Origin: FEN-1139 sp038207155
GTDB lineage: Bacteria; Myxococcota_A; Polyangia; Polyangiales; Polyangiaceae
Reading direction: 5' to 3'
Length of the DNA stretch: 64,000 nt
Assembly (NCBI GenBank): GCA_038207155.1
Contig: JBBRAB010000002.1
Location: forward strand, 186,001 to 250,000
The notes under the pieces are model-generated. The model saw nothing but the letters and a program-made list of their open reading frames with translations, did no database searches and was not told the origin of the DNA. Every line of letters starts with the position of its first letter. The stretch's first letter is position 1. This document shows, in pieces, positions 7,106-16,562 of this stretch. Both the position numbers and the translations under genes were made by a program.

Positions 7106-8028
7106 ATTCACGAAAGCTGTTGCTGACGGTCCTGTTCGCGCCTCTGGTCATTACCGCCTGCAAGCGCTCGCAGGGCGGCGATGAGTTTCCCCCTCCCAGC
7201 GGTCCTGGTGCGGCCCCGCTGCCGTCTCTGCCGACCATGGCTTCCTCCTCACCCGCGAGCCAGAAGGACATGGGGGAATTGCGCGCTACCGGCGCCACGC
7301 ACGCGCTGCACCAGGCCGAGCTCGGCCCGAAGGGCAGCGGCGTGCTCGCTGCGGTGTCGGTTGAGGAAGGGCAGCGCGTCAAAAAGGGCCAGGTCCTGTT
7401 CCGACTCGACGCGACCAACGCCAGTCTTGGCGTCAAGCAGGCTGAAGCGGGCCTCGCCCAAGCGCGCGTGGGGTTGACTCAGGCTGAGCTCGAATACAAT
7501 CGAACCAAGCCGCTCGCCGATCAAGGCACGATCTCACCGGCCGTGTGGGATCAAGTTCGCCTCGGCAGTGATCGAGCCAAGGTTGGCGTGCAGCAGGCAG
7601 AAGCTGCGGTCGCCTCGGCCAGAGCCTACGCCGGGGACGCTACGGTCACCGCTCCCTTCGCAGGTATCGTCGCGCGCAAGCTGAAGACCACCGGTGAGAC
7701 CGTCTCCATGATGCCGCCCACCGTGGTGATCGTGCTGCAGGACATCTCAAAGATTGAGATCCGAGTCAAACTGGCCGAGAGCGTCATTACTCGGATCGCG
7801 GCGGGTCAACCGATGCGAGTGACCTTTCCCTCGCTCAACCTGACCCGTGACATTCCAATCGACCGCATCAATCCCAGCGTCGATCCACTCAATCGCACGG
7901 TTGAAGTGGTCGGAACGCTCGTGAACGGCGACAGTGCCTTGAAAGCCGGCATGCTCGTGGACGTGTCTTTTCCGAGTGCGGGTGCCAAAGCGCCACAGCA
8001 CGCGACTACTGAGGGACAGAAGCAATGA
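7102..8028 (+). CDS. RND efflux periplasmic adaptor (membrane fusion protein)
   Basis: 308 residues from GTG 7102, which overlaps the tetR stop. The N terminus is a lipoprotein signal with lipobox ITAC (C at residue 20), so the mature protein is lipid-anchored in the inner membrane facing the periplasm. A biotinyl-lipoyl-like half precedes and follows a coiled-coil hairpin (roughly residues 105-180, rich in Gln, Ala and Glu), ending in VTAPFAGIVARKLKTTGE, the signature of HlyD/AcrA adaptors. A beta-barrel domain follows. It links the RND pump at 8025-11165 to the outer-membrane channel at 11162-12745. It is shorter than E. coli AcrA (about 400 residues), as expected for the MexH/YegM-like subset. 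Confidence 0.92.
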   Translation: MNSRKLLLTVLFAPLVITACKRSQGGDEFPPPSGPGAAPLPSLPTMASSSPASQKDMGELRATGATHALHQAELGPKGSGVLAAVSVEEGQRVKKGQVLFRLDATNASLGVKQAEAGLAQARVGLTQAELEYNRTKPLADQGTISPAVWDQVRLGSDRAKVGVQQAEAAVASARAYAGDATVTAPFAGIVARKLKTTGETVSMMPPTVVIVLQDISKIEIRVKLAESVITRIAAGQPMRVTFPSLNLTRDIPIDRINPSVDPLNRTVEVVGTLVNGDSALKAGMLVDVSFPSAGAKAPQHATTEGQKQ

Positions 8029-11000
8029 ACCTCGCAGATATCAGCATTCGTCGCCCAGTATTTGCGACGATGATGATCGCCGCGCTGATGGTGTTCGGGC
8101 TACTGGCTTACCCGAAGGTCGGCGTTGACACCTTTCCCGAGGTGGAATTCCCGATCGTGACCGTCTCCGTGGTCTACCCGGGCACCGATCCGGCCACCAT
8201 GGAGCGTGAGGTCGCCGACAAGATCGAGGAGTCGGTCAACTCGCTGGGCGGCATCCGCAGCCTAAAGTCGTTCAACCTCGAGAGCGTCACCCAGGTGGTG
8301 ATCGAGTTCGAACTCGAGGTGAAGGCCGAGCAGGCCGTGCAGGACGTGCGTGATCGCGTCGCCCGCATTCAGCGCGACTTGCCGCCGGAAGCCGAAGTCC
8401 CGGTGATCGAGAAGTTCGACATCGGGGCCGCGCCAATCATGAGCGTGGCGCTGGCCGGGAATCTACCGATCCGCACGCTGACGCAGCTCGCCGACAAGAC
8501 CGTGAAGGAACGCATTCAACGCGTCCGCGGCGTCGGCAATGTGGACATCATCGGCGGCCGCGACCGTGAGATTCAGGTCTATATCGATCCTGACAAGCTC
8601 AACGGTCTCAACCTCACGTTCCAGGACGTCGCTCGTACGATTGCCGCGGAGAACCTGGACGTTCCCGCCGGCTCGTTTACATCCGGCACCCGAGAGCTCA
8701 CGGTCAAGACCAAGGGTCAGCTCAAGACCGCCGACGACGTGGGCAGCATCGTCTTGCCAACCCTGTCGACGATGCCGGGCACGAACCCCGCGGATGCAAC
8801 CGCGCAGCCGACGGTGCGCTTGCGCGACGTGGCGCGGGTCGTGGACGGAGAAAAAGAAGCGCGCTCTTCCTCGAACTTTGACGGCGTCCGCGCCGTCTCT
8901 CTCACGGTGCGCAAGCAAACCGGCAGCAATGCCGTGGCCGTAGCCGCCGAAGTGCGAAAGGCCCTCGCGGAGGTCGCCCCCCAGGTGACACGCCAAGGGG
9001 CGCAGCTCACCCTGGCCACCGATACCTCCGTCTACATCGCCCACAGTATCGAGGACGTGGAGTTCGATCTGGTGTTTGGTGCGGGGCTGGCCATCCTCGT
9101 CATCTTCTTCTTCCTCCTGAATTTCCGTGCGACGCTGATCAGCGCCGTGGCGATTCCAACCAGCGTGATCGCGACCTTCGCGTTCGTGCACTGGATGGGC
9201 TTCACCTTTAACAACATGACGATGTTGGCCCTCTCGATCGCGATCGGAGTCTTGATCGACGACGCCATCGTGGTGATGGAGAACATTCACCGCCACCTCG
9301 AATCAGGCAAGGGTGCGTTCCAGGCGGCAGCCGACGCCACCAGCGAGATTTTCCTGGCGGTGCTCGCCATGACCTCGACCATCCTTGCGGTGTTCGTCCC
9401 GGTGGCACTGATGAAGGGCATTATCGGGCGCTTCTTCATGCAATTCGGACTCACGGTCTCATTTGCCGTAGCCATGAGCATGTTCGTCAGCTTCACGCTG
9501 ACCCCCATGATGTCATCCCGACTCCTCAGTGCCCACGAGGCCGAGGGCTGGCTGGCGCGCATCGTTAACGGCCTGATGAGTTGGATGGAACGCGTCTACG
9601 GCAAGGTGATTCACACCGCGCTGTCGCACCGAGTGGCAACGCTCGGGCTGGCCTCACTCGCGCTGATCTCGGCCGGGTTCATGGTCACCCAGGTGCAGAA
9701 AGAGTTTCTGCCGCCTGAGGACCGAGGACAGTTCCAGATCACGGTTGAGCTCCCGACCGGCACCTCGCTGGAGGCGACCGAGTCGGTGGTAACGGCCCTC
9801 GCATCCGACGTACGCAAGGCCCCGGGCGTCCTCCACACGCTTGCCACGATTGGTGGCGGACAGCAGGGCCAGCTCAACAAGGGCGATATTCAGGTTCTGA
9901 TACGTCGCTCGACCGAGCGACACTTCACGCAGCAGGAGTTGATGAGCTGGGTCCGAAAACGCTTCGCCAGCGTGACTCAGGCTCAGGTGACCATCTCAGA
10001 GATCGGCATGGTCGGCGGCGGCGCCACCCAGCCGATCCAGCTCGGCTTGCGTGGCAAGGATCTCGACGAACTCGCGCAAACCGCTGAGAAAGTCCGCGCT
10101 GAGCTGCGCAAGATCCCAGGATTCGTGGACGTGGACACCACCTACCGCGGCGGCAAGCCCGAGGTTGCCATCCATGTCGATCGAGATCGCGCCGCCGCCC
10201 TTGGGGTGCCTGTCGCGGTCGCCGCTATGGCCGTCCGCTCACTGCTCGCGGGCGACGCTGCCACCGAGCTCAAGGATGGCACCGACGCGATCGACGTGAT
10301 CGTTCAGTTGCCGGAAGAGCAGCGCGGTCGGATCCAGTCGCTGTCGACCCTCAAGGTCCGCTCCACCAGTGGACAGCTGGTCGATCTCGCCAACGTCGTT
10401 AGCGTCAATAATGAGGTCGGCCCGAGCAAGATCGAGCGCTCCTCGCGCATGCGTCAGGTCACGGTCCTGGCCAACCTGGACGGGCTGCCGCTCGGTACCG
10501 CGCGTGCCAAGACCGACGAGGTCGTAAAAAGGCTCGTTCCCGGTCACATCGTGACGACCTACGACGGCATGGGCAAGATCATGGCCGAGTCCTTCGGCTA
10601 CATGATCGAGGCGCTCTTTCTGGCCATTGTGCTGGTCTACATGATTCTTGCGGCGCAGTTCAACAGCTTCGTCCAGCCCATCACGATCATGATTTCGCTG
10701 CCGCTCAGCGTGATCGGAGCCTTCGGCTCGCTCTACATGACCGGCATGACGCTAAACATCTTCTCGATGATCGGCATCATCATGTTGATGGGTCTGGTGA
10801 CCAAAAACGCCATCTTGCTCGTCGACTTTGCCAATCAAGCCAGGCTGGATGGCACCAACATGCGAGATGCGCTCGTCAAGGCAGGCGTCCTGCGCCTGCG
10901 GCCCATCTTGATGACCACGGTGGCGATGGTGTTCGGCATGCTGCCGGTGGCGCTCGCCCTCGGTGAGGGTGGTGCGGCCCGCGCCCCAATGGCCGTATGC

Positions 11001-11165
11001 GTGATTGGAGGCCTCATCACCTCCACCCTGCTCACCCTGGTGGTTGTGCCTGTCGTGTACACGCTGTTTGACGGACTGGTGAATAGTCGAGTTCTGCGTT
11101 ATCTCAGCAAAAAGGTGTTCACCCACGACCCCGTGGCTGAACCGGAAGGGAGATCTGCCTCGTGA
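8025..11165 (+). CDS. RND (HAE1-type) inner-membrane efflux transporter
   Basis: 1046 residues, the usual length for AcrB/MexB-type pumps. The N terminus NLADISIRRPVFATMMIAAL is diagnostic. Transmembrane helix 4 carries IGVLIDDAIVVMENIHRH, which includes the Asp pair of the proton relay. Two large periplasmic loops flank the second half, and the late segment MGLVTKNAILLVDFANQ holds the relay lysine. The pump exports hydrophobic or amphipathic compounds by proton antiport through a trimer. The ATG overlaps the adaptor stop (ATGA at 8025-8028), and its own stop overlaps the TolC gene start. Hydrophobic drug-type substrate is more likely than metal because the relay residues match HAE1, but the actual substrate is unknown. 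Confidence 0.95.
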   Translation: MNLADISIRRPVFATMMIAALMVFGLLAYPKVGVDTFPEVEFPIVTVSVVYPGTDPATMEREVADKIEESVNSLGGIRSLKSFNLESVTQVVIEFELEVKAEQAVQDVRDRVARIQRDLPPEAEVPVIEKFDIGAAPIMSVALAGNLPIRTLTQLADKTVKERIQRVRGVGNVDIIGGRDREIQVYIDPDKLNGLNLTFQDVARTIAAENLDVPAGSFTSGTRELTVKTKGQLKTADDVGSIVLPTLSTMPGTNPADATAQPTVRLRDVARVVDGEKEARSSSNFDGVRAVSLTVRKQTGSNAVAVAAEVRKALAEVAPQVTRQGAQLTLATDTSVYIAHSIEDVEFDLVFGAGLAILVIFFFLLNFRATLISAVAIPTSVIATFAFVHWMGFTFNNMTMLALSIAIGVLIDDAIVVMENIHRHLESGKGAFQAAADATSEIFLAVLAMTSTILAVFVPVALMKGIIGRFFMQFGLTVSFAVAMSMFVSFTLTPMMSSRLLSAHEAEGWLARIVNGLMSWMERVYGKVIHTALSHRVATLGLASLALISAGFMVTQVQKEFLPPEDRGQFQITVELPTGTSLEATESVVTALASDVRKAPGVLHTLATIGGGQQGQLNKGDIQVLIRRSTERHFTQQELMSWVRKRFASVTQAQVTISEIGMVGGGATQPIQLGLRGKDLDELAQTAEKVRAELRKIPGFVDVDTTYRGGKPEVAIHVDRDRAAALGVPVAVAAMAVRSLLAGDAATELKDGTDAIDVIVQLPEEQRGRIQSLSTLKVRSTSGQLVDLANVVSVNNEVGPSKIERSSRMRQVTVLANLDGLPLGTARAKTDEVVKRLVPGHIVTTYDGMGKIMAESFGYMIEALFLAIVLVYMILAAQFNSFVQPITIMISLPLSVIGAFGSLYMTGMTLNIFSMIGIIMLMGLVTKNAILLVDFANQARLDGTNMRDALVKAGVLRLRPILMTTVAMVFGMLPVALALGEGGAARAPMAVCVIGGLITSTLLTLVVVPVVYTLFDGLVNSRVLRYLSKKVFTHDPVAEPEGRSAS

Positions 11166-12745
11166 GAAACTACGCAATCGCAGGGTCGCTGTTGGCGGCC
11201 TTACTCGGGGTGTCCAACGTTGAGGCGCAGGGAGTTCCCGCGGCAGCACGCCCGGGAGCCGCAGCGGCTCCCGCCGCCCCCGCTCCGGCGGCGGCGCCCG
11301 ACGTCACCAGTGACGTCACCTCCCGCGACGCACCCAAAGCGCACAACCCCGTGCTTGAGGCCTTCGCTCCGGTGGCGGGCGGTCTCACCGCGGACGAAGT
11401 CGCGCGCCGTGCCGTGGCCACCAGCGAGACGATCGAGGTCAAAAACGCCGAGCTCCGCGCGGCCGCGGCTCGCGTCGACTCGGCGATGTATCAGTTCTAC
11501 CCGAGGGTCTCGGTCAAGGCTGCGTACTCGCGCCTGAGTCCGGTGTCGATCACTCTCGGTGGCGGGGGCAACGTGGTCGGAGCCCGCGCCGCTGGTCCCT
11601 TGGGGACGAACGCGACCGGTGGCGTCGTCGACTCGCAACAGAACCAGGTTTCCGCGGTTACCGTCCCCCCGACCGCGTTTGCCTCTGCCCAGAACTCCTA
11701 CTCGCTGTCCGCCAGTCTGACGGTTCCCCTGTCGGACTACGTGTTGCGACTCTCAAGCAGCATGAATGCGATCAAGCGCAATCGGGAGGCCACCGAGCTT
11801 AACGTTCAGGCCGAACGTCAGAAGGTCGAAGGCGACGCGCGCATCGCATTTTTCAACTGGTCACGCTCGATCGGTCAGGTCGCGATCACGGAGAAATCCC
11901 TGGAGCGCGTGCAGGCGCGGCTCCGCGACGCCCAGGCCGCGTTTACGGTCGGAGCGGTGACGAAAGCCGAGCTTCTTCGCCTCGAGTCACTCGTGGCAGG
12001 CACCGAGGCCACACTCGAGACAGCGCGTGCATTTCGCGAGCTCGCCGCCCACCAGCTCAGCATCATCATGGACAGTCCTGAGCAGGATTTCGCCCTGGGC
12101 GAGGATGTGCTTGCTGAGCGTGCGGCCAGGCCGCTCGAGCCCCTGTCCGGCTTGGTAGCAGAGGCCCAGCAACGCCGAGTCGAGCTCCGTTCGATGGATA
12201 AGATGGTGGAGTCCATGCGCTCCGGTGAGAAGGTGATCCGCGCCGGACAGCTGCCGCGCATCGATGCCTTCGCGCAGTATGATTACGCCAACCCCAATCA
12301 GCGTTACTTGTTCCTACGCGAGTGGCGGGATACCTGGATGGCGGGCGTTCAAGCCACCTGGACCCTGAACGACATCCTGATCAATGGCTCGAGCGCCGCT
12401 GAGCTGACTGCCCAGCGCCAGGGGCTCGAGGCCCAGCGCAAAGCCGCGGCTGAAGGCATCCGCATGGAGGTCTCGACGGCCTACACCGATTCGCGAAAGG
12501 CCACCGCCGAGCTCGGCGCAGCCAAGCGGGCCGCGGAAGCGTCGCAGGCCGCCTACGACACCTCCGTACAGCTTTACCGCGTCGGCAAAGCCACCACTTC
12601 AGAGCTGATCGACGCGGAAGCAGAGTTGGTCAATGCCAACCTCAAGCTCGTGAGCGCCCATATCGATACTCGTGTTGCCGAGACTAAGCTCGCCAAGGCC
12701 ACGGGACGTGAACTTCACGGCCAGACTAAGGTCGCGCAGCAGTAG
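11162..12745 (+). CDS. TolC family outer-membrane efflux channel
   Basis: 527 residues from GTG 11162, overlapping the RND stop by GTGA. A Sec signal peptide (about residues 1-21) precedes an Ala/Pro-rich linker (24-60). The mature part has the duplicated outer membrane factor pattern: long amphipathic helices with regularly spaced Ala, Glu and Arg, and two strand-rich segments that insert into the membrane (near SVKAAYSRLSPV and RIDAFAQYDYANPN). The Ala-rich linker and the about 40-residue strand insertion with Gly and Asn-rich loops make it longer than TolC (493). It completes the tripartite pump encoded by this operon. Confidence 0.92.
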   Translation: MRNYAIAGSLLAALLGVSNVEAQGVPAAARPGAAAAPAAPAPAAAPDVTSDVTSRDAPKAHNPVLEAFAPVAGGLTADEVARRAVATSETIEVKNAELRAAAARVDSAMYQFYPRVSVKAAYSRLSPVSITLGGGGNVVGARAAGPLGTNATGGVVDSQQNQVSAVTVPPTAFASAQNSYSLSASLTVPLSDYVLRLSSSMNAIKRNREATELNVQAERQKVEGDARIAFFNWSRSIGQVAITEKSLERVQARLRDAQAAFTVGAVTKAELLRLESLVAGTEATLETARAFRELAAHQLSIIMDSPEQDFALGEDVLAERAARPLEPLSGLVAEAQQRRVELRSMDKMVESMRSGEKVIRAGQLPRIDAFAQYDYANPNQRYLFLREWRDTWMAGVQATWTLNDILINGSSAAELTAQRQGLEAQRKAAAEGIRMEVSTAYTDSRKATAELGAAKRAAEASQAAYDTSVQLYRVGKATTSELIDAEAELVNANLKLVSAHIDTRVAETKLAKATGRELHGQTKVAQQ

Positions 12746-12756
12746 ACTCGCCAAGC

Positions 12757-12783
12757 AGGGCGGAGCGGCGTAGGCTCCGCCCT
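12757..12783. terminator. 10-bp perfect hairpin between tolC-like gene and fibro-slime gene
   Basis: AGGGCGGAGC (12757-12766), loop GGCGTAG, GCTCCGCCCT (12774-12783). A perfect GC-rich stem ends the efflux operon but has no T-run. It stops only 3 bases before the next ATG at 12787, so it also covers the place where that gene's ribosome binding site should be. Confidence 0.55.
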
Positions 12784-12786
12784 GAG

Positions 12787-13962
12787 ATGACCCGGCTCGC
12801 TCCCTGGACAGGCACCCTCGCTCTCCTCCTGCTCGCAACGCCCAGCCTCGACGGCTGTGGTGCACGCAGTGAACTTCGAATTCTCGAGCCCTGCCACCGC
12901 GAGGGCGCGTTTCGACCCTGCGAGAACAGTTGTGGTCCGGGACAGCAGACCTGCGAAGAGGGCTTCTGGCGCGGTTGTCAGGTACCGGAGACTCGCCGCA
13001 GCTGCGCGGATGATTGTGGTCTGGGACAGCAGCGCTGCACCGACGGCACCTGGCGACCGTGCGTGGTACCGCACGCTGAGCGCAGCTGTACGGACGACTG
13101 CGGAGTTGGTGTGCAAGCCTGCGACGCCGGCAAGTGGCTGACCTGCGAGGTAGCCCCCGTCGAGCAGGCCTGCACGAACGATTGCGGTACCGGTTCGAAG
13201 CGCTGTGAGAAAAATGTGTGGGGCAGCTGCGAGGTAGCCCGGGTTGAGAAGGACTGCTTTAGCGCCTGCGGGCATGGCGTTGAAGTCTGTGCGACTGGCA
13301 GCTGGGCTGTCTGCACTGCGCCGCTTCCGAAACCACCGGTGCTGCGCGGAGTGGTGCGCGATTTCAACGCGGATCACCCAGACTTTGAAGAGGCTGGCCC
13401 CAAGGGGCAGTCCGATGATCGCGGCATCATTGCCACCGCGCTTGGGCCCGATGATCTCCCGGTCTTTCTGCCTCAAGAAGCAAGCCTCACGGTGACCAGT
13501 CCGAGTACGTTCGCGCAGTGGTATCGCGACGTACCTTCGGTCAACATGTCCGCTCCGACTGAGCTGCAAACCGTGGAATCCCCCACCGAGCCGGGCATCT
13601 ACGTCTACGACAACTCGGATTTCTTCCCGATCGACAATCAGCTCTTCGGCAATGAGGGACGAGCTCACAACTACCACTTCACGGTGGCGGTCGCGACGGA
13701 GTTCAACTACGTCGGACGAGAGACCTTCAGCTTCTCGGGCGACGATGACATGTGGGTCTTCATCAATCGCCGCCTGGCAATTGATCTGGGCGGCGTGCAC
13801 ACGAGTGAGTCGGCCACGATTGATCTCGAAGCGCGACGCGACGAGCTCGGACTCGTTCCGGGCCAACGCTATTCACTGCACTTCTTCTTTGCTGAGCGAC
13901 ACACGGTGCAGAGCAATTTCATGATCCGCACGAGCATCGCCGACATCGGCGCCTGCCCGTGA
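12787..13962 (+). CDS. lipoprotein with five Cys-rich repeats and a fibro-slime domain
   Basis: 391 residues. The signal ends in lipobox LDGC (C24). Residues 45-176 hold five repeats of exactly 28 residues, each a 20-residue block C-x3-C-G-x-G-x3-C-x4-[FWK]-W-x2-C-like plus an 8-residue linker; cysteines probably pair within a block. Residues from about 190 to the end match the fibro-slime domain first described in Dictyostelium prespore coat proteins and common in myxobacteria: ETFSFSGDDDMWVFINRRLA, LGGVH and LHFFFAERH are its typical blocks. Such domains are thought to bind carbohydrate or form extracellular matrix. It stands alone between two hairpins or convergent genes. The role is inferred to be surface or matrix binding. 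Confidence 0.85.
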   Translation: MTRLAPWTGTLALLLLATPSLDGCGARSELRILEPCHREGAFRPCENSCGPGQQTCEEGFWRGCQVPETRRSCADDCGLGQQRCTDGTWRPCVVPHAERSCTDDCGVGVQACDAGKWLTCEVAPVEQACTNDCGTGSKRCEKNVWGSCEVARVEKDCFSACGHGVEVCATGSWAVCTAPLPKPPVLRGVVRDFNADHPDFEEAGPKGQSDDRGIIATALGPDDLPVFLPQEASLTVTSPSTFAQWYRDVPSVNMSAPTELQTVESPTEPGIYVYDNSDFFPIDNQLFGNEGRAHNYHFTVAVATEFNYVGRETFSFSGDDDMWVFINRRLAIDLGGVHTSESATIDLEARRDELGLVPGQRYSLHFFFAERHTVQSNFMIRTSIADIGACP

Positions 13963-13980
13963 GGCGCGGTCGCGGGTCGC

Positions 13981-14763
13981 TCAGAACCGCGCCGAGGCGC
14001 GAATCACGAAGGCCATCGCCACTGACATCGTCAGGGTGGCGGCCGCGAGTGTCCAGCCCGCGCGTTTCAGATGGCGAGGATGGGGCGCGAGTGACCAGAG
14101 CGCGACCGCCACGATGGTGCTCGGCAGCGCCGAGAGCACCAAGCTCGGCGCCAAGCGCGCCTCGGCGCCAAGCGCGCAGAGCAGCAAGCTCAATCCCCAA
14201 ATGCCCGTGCGGCGCCCGGTCTTGAAGCGCGCAATGAGCCCCCGCACGGCCAGTATCCCGATCGCCGCGGCCAGAGCGTGGGTCGAGACGACAAGCAGTC
14301 CGAGACGCCATGGCAAGCCAGTCGCGAGCGCACCCGGCAGGGCGGCGTAAGACAACGTCAGCACCACCCAGAGCTCCCCAAGGGCAGTTCGCTCGCGTCG
14401 GAGTAAGAGCAGCGCGACGCAAACCGAAGCGAGCGCCAGGACGACTGCCGCCGCCACACGGGGCGCTGACGCCGACGTGATGAAGGCCGCTCCCCCGCTG
14501 ACGAGCGCGAGTAGCCCCCAGGCAAAGAGCCAGCGCCAACTGCTTGCGGCCCCCTGACGCGCTTCACGCGTCCCCCGCTGACCGAGCAGGGTCGCTGCGG
14601 GCTCATGCGCCAGGAAGGCCGCAACTGCGGCCAGGTAATACCCGCAGGCGGGCAGGCTCGGTCGCTGAACCATCACGAGGGTGAGGAGCGGCGCCATCAA
14701 TGGCCCCCAGGCTCCGTGCTCCTTGGGTGGGCGCGGACGCTCCGGGACGGGTACGGCTGTCAC
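13981..14763 (-). CDS. YwiC-like integral membrane protein
   Basis: 260 residues. The N-terminal PPKEHGAWGPLMAPL matches the P-K-E-H-G-A-W signature of the YwiC-like family, a poorly characterised set of polytopic membrane proteins with distant similarity to UbiA prenyltransferases. Six to eight hydrophobic segments follow through to residue 255. The family is found beside respiratory or nitrate-related genes in some bacteria, but nothing here supports that. It is convergent with the fibro-slime gene and divergent from the ECF sigma operon. Molecular function is unknown. Confidence 0.75.
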   Translation of the reverse strand: MTAVPVPERPRPPKEHGAWGPLMAPLLTLVMVQRPSLPACGYYLAAVAAFLAHEPAATLLGQRGTREARQGAASSWRWLFAWGLLALVSGGAAFITSASAPRVAAAVVLALASVCVALLLLRRERTALGELWVVLTLSYAALPGALATGLPWRLGLLVVSTHALAAAIGILAVRGLIARFKTGRRTGIWGLSLLLCALGAEARLAPSLVLSALPSTIVAVALWSLAPHPRHLKRAGWTLAAATLTMSVAMAFVIRASARF

Positions 14764-14847
14764 ATTGGGCAGTGTAGCCGCAACCGTTCCCCACGACTTC
14801 GTGGCTCATGGGCCGACTGATCGCCGTCAGCGAGCCGATCCTTAGGG

Positions 14848-15519
14848 TTGGTGGCTCATGGGGTTGTGACGCGCCTTCGCCTCATTTCAAACGCGGTTCC
14901 CTCCGCGGTCGACGCCGACTACGCTGAGGGAGTGCCCAGTTTGGAAGGGGAGTCAGCGGACCCACCGAAAAGTCAGCGCGAGCCCACGGACGCCCTCCTG
15001 GTCGAACAGGCGCTCGAGGGTGCGCAATGGGCCGAAGAGGCACTCTACCGGCGCCACTACCGATTCGCCTTCGGACGAGCAGCAAGACTACTACCGGCGG
15101 ATCCCGAGCTTGAGGACATCGTCCAGGACGCCTTTTTCGAGGCACTGAGCAAGCTGCCAAGCCTCGACAATGGTCAGGCGTTTCAGGCTTGGCTTGGAAA
15201 GATCATCGTCTTTCAGGTCAGTCGCCGGCTTCGCCGTCGCCGACTCTTGGTGCGCTTGGGGCTGCGCTCGCGGCAGGTCTGGGATCCTGACACCGTCATC
15301 AGTAGGCAGGCCTCGCCAGAAACTCGAGCGGAGATCCACCAGATGTACGCCGTGCTAGAGCGACTCCCGCCTGAAATGCGCCTCGCGCTGCTGCTACATC
15401 GCGCCGAGGGGCTCACGCTACCCGAGGTCGCCAGCCAGCTCGGACTGTCGCTCGCGACCACCAAACGTCGACTCCAGGCCGCTGAACGCGCCGTCGCAGA
15501 AGGAAAGGCCGCGCGATGA
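14848..15519 (+). CDS. ECF-type RNA polymerase sigma factor
   Basis: Up to 223 residues. Region 2 is visible as EEALYRRHYRFAFGRAARLL with ELEDIVQDAFFEAL (the DAF core-binding motif), and region 4 as LPPEMRLALLLHRAEGLTLP then EVASQLGLSLATTKRRLQAA, a helix-turn-helix that reads -35 elements. Regions 1 and 3 are missing, as in all ECF factors. The frame opens with TTG at 14848; an internal GTG at 14932 would remove a non-conserved 28-residue leader and is plausible. The stop overlaps the FecR-like gene by ATGA, the usual arrangement of sigma factor and cognate regulator. Confidence 0.9.
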   Translation: MVAHGVVTRLRLISNAVPSAVDADYAEGVPSLEGESADPPKSQREPTDALLVEQALEGAQWAEEALYRRHYRFAFGRAARLLPADPELEDIVQDAFFEALSKLPSLDNGQAFQAWLGKIIVFQVSRRLRRRRLLVRLGLRSRQVWDPDTVISRQASPETRAEIHQMYAVLERLPPEMRLALLLHRAEGLTLPEVASQLGLSLATTKRRLQAAERAVAEGKAAR

Positions 15520-16562
15520 TCCACCCCCACGACTTCGAGGTTTCGAGTCCGACTCACGAGGCAGTGTCGCGAGGCTGGCTGGAGCTACGCGCTCGGCGAA
15601 ATCGGGGCCGTCGCGGAATGACGCTCTGGTATGCGCTTGGCGCCTCGTCGCTGGCGGCCTGCGCTGGGGCGTGGTTAGTGCTTCGCGCCCCGCAACCGGC
15701 CATCGACTTCAGCTTGCCAGTGACTGCGCTCTCGAGCGATGCCTTGCCGCACGAGTTAACACTCGAGGACGGCTCTCACTTGCGCCTTGCCCCCCAGACT
15801 CAGCTCCAACTCAATCGGAGTAGTGAGGCGAATTCGATTTCCCTGGAGCTCAAGCGCGGTCAGCTCGATTGTGAGGTTTCTCCCAAGAAAGACCGCGTTT
15901 TTCGGGTACTTGCGGGTAGCGTGACCGTGACCGTACTCGGAACCTCGTTTTCGGTTCGGCATGACCAGCGCGACCCGATGGACTCATTTGTTACCGTCAA
16001 GGTCAGCCGTGGGCTGGTCCAGGTGACCCGCAGCGATAGCGGCACCACGCTGCTGCTTCACCCAGGCGAGAGCTTCTCGAGTGAAGCCTCGATGGGTGCC
16101 AAGTCCGCACCCGAGCCCGCGTCTTCGGTTGAGACGCCAGCGCCAGCGCCAGCGCCGAGCAGCGGAGCGGCTAGCTCCGCACTCCCGGACAAGCTCGGAG
16201 AAAGCGCCAGGGAGCTCTTCGAACGCGCCACGCAGGCACGACGAAGCGGAGATCTGATGGGAGCCGCGGCCACCTATGAGTCGCTGCTGCGGCGCTTCCC
16301 AGCCGACAATCGCTCTGGCATCGCTGCTCTTGAGCTCGGTCGATTGCGCATGGACCGGCTCGGGGATCTCGCCGGTGCCCAAGCGCCGTTGCGTCAAGCG
16401 CTGGGATTTCCGGCCTTTCGCGAGGACGCCCAGGCGCGCCTGACGCTAGTCTACGCCAAGCTCGGAAACCGCGCTGCTTGTCAGGCGTCACGCGCGCAAT
16501 ACGATTCCCAGTTCCCCCAGGGAGTCCACCGCAATAAACTCGCAGCGGCTTGCCCTCAGTAG
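15516..16562 (+). CDS. FecR-domain membrane protein with TPR-like C terminus, probable anti-sigma partner
   Basis: 348 residues. A short cytoplasmic N terminus (1-36) precedes one membrane helix (about 37-57). The periplasmic part contains a FecR domain (about 90-180) with LEDGSHLRLAPQTQLQL and RVLAGSVTVTVLGTSFSVR, the typical beta-solenoid repeats. A Pro/Ala-rich linker (190-215) leads to TPR-like helices (225-345), including AAATYESLLRRFPADNRSGI. FecR-type proteins pass an envelope signal to their ECF sigma factor. Here the TPR extension could sense a partner protein. It is coupled to the sigma gene by ATGA and to the next gene by a 13-base overlap. Confidence 0.85.
   Translation: MIHPHDFEVSSPTHEAVSRGWLELRARRNRGRRGMTLWYALGASSLAACAGAWLVLRAPQPAIDFSLPVTALSSDALPHELTLEDGSHLRLAPQTQLQLNRSSEANSISLELKRGQLDCEVSPKKDRVFRVLAGSVTVTVLGTSFSVRHDQRDPMDSFVTVKVSRGLVQVTRSDSGTTLLLHPGESFSSEASMGAKSAPEPASSVETPAPAPAPSSGAASSALPDKLGESARELFERATQARRSGDLMGAAATYESLLRRFPADNRSGIAALELGRLRMDRLGDLAGAQAPLRQALGFPAFREDAQARLTLVYAKLGNRAACQASRAQYDSQFPQGVHRNKLAAACPQ

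Noticed and set aside
12715..13866. 383-residue open frame on the minus strand
   Set aside because: Antisense to the fibro-slime lipoprotein, with repetitive composition that mirrors the Cys repeats.
14801..14862. Repeated GTGGCTCATGGG, 50 bp apart, near the sigma gene start
   Set aside because: Two copies of 12 bases with no symmetry or further copies; could be chance or a small duplication, so not called a regulatory site.
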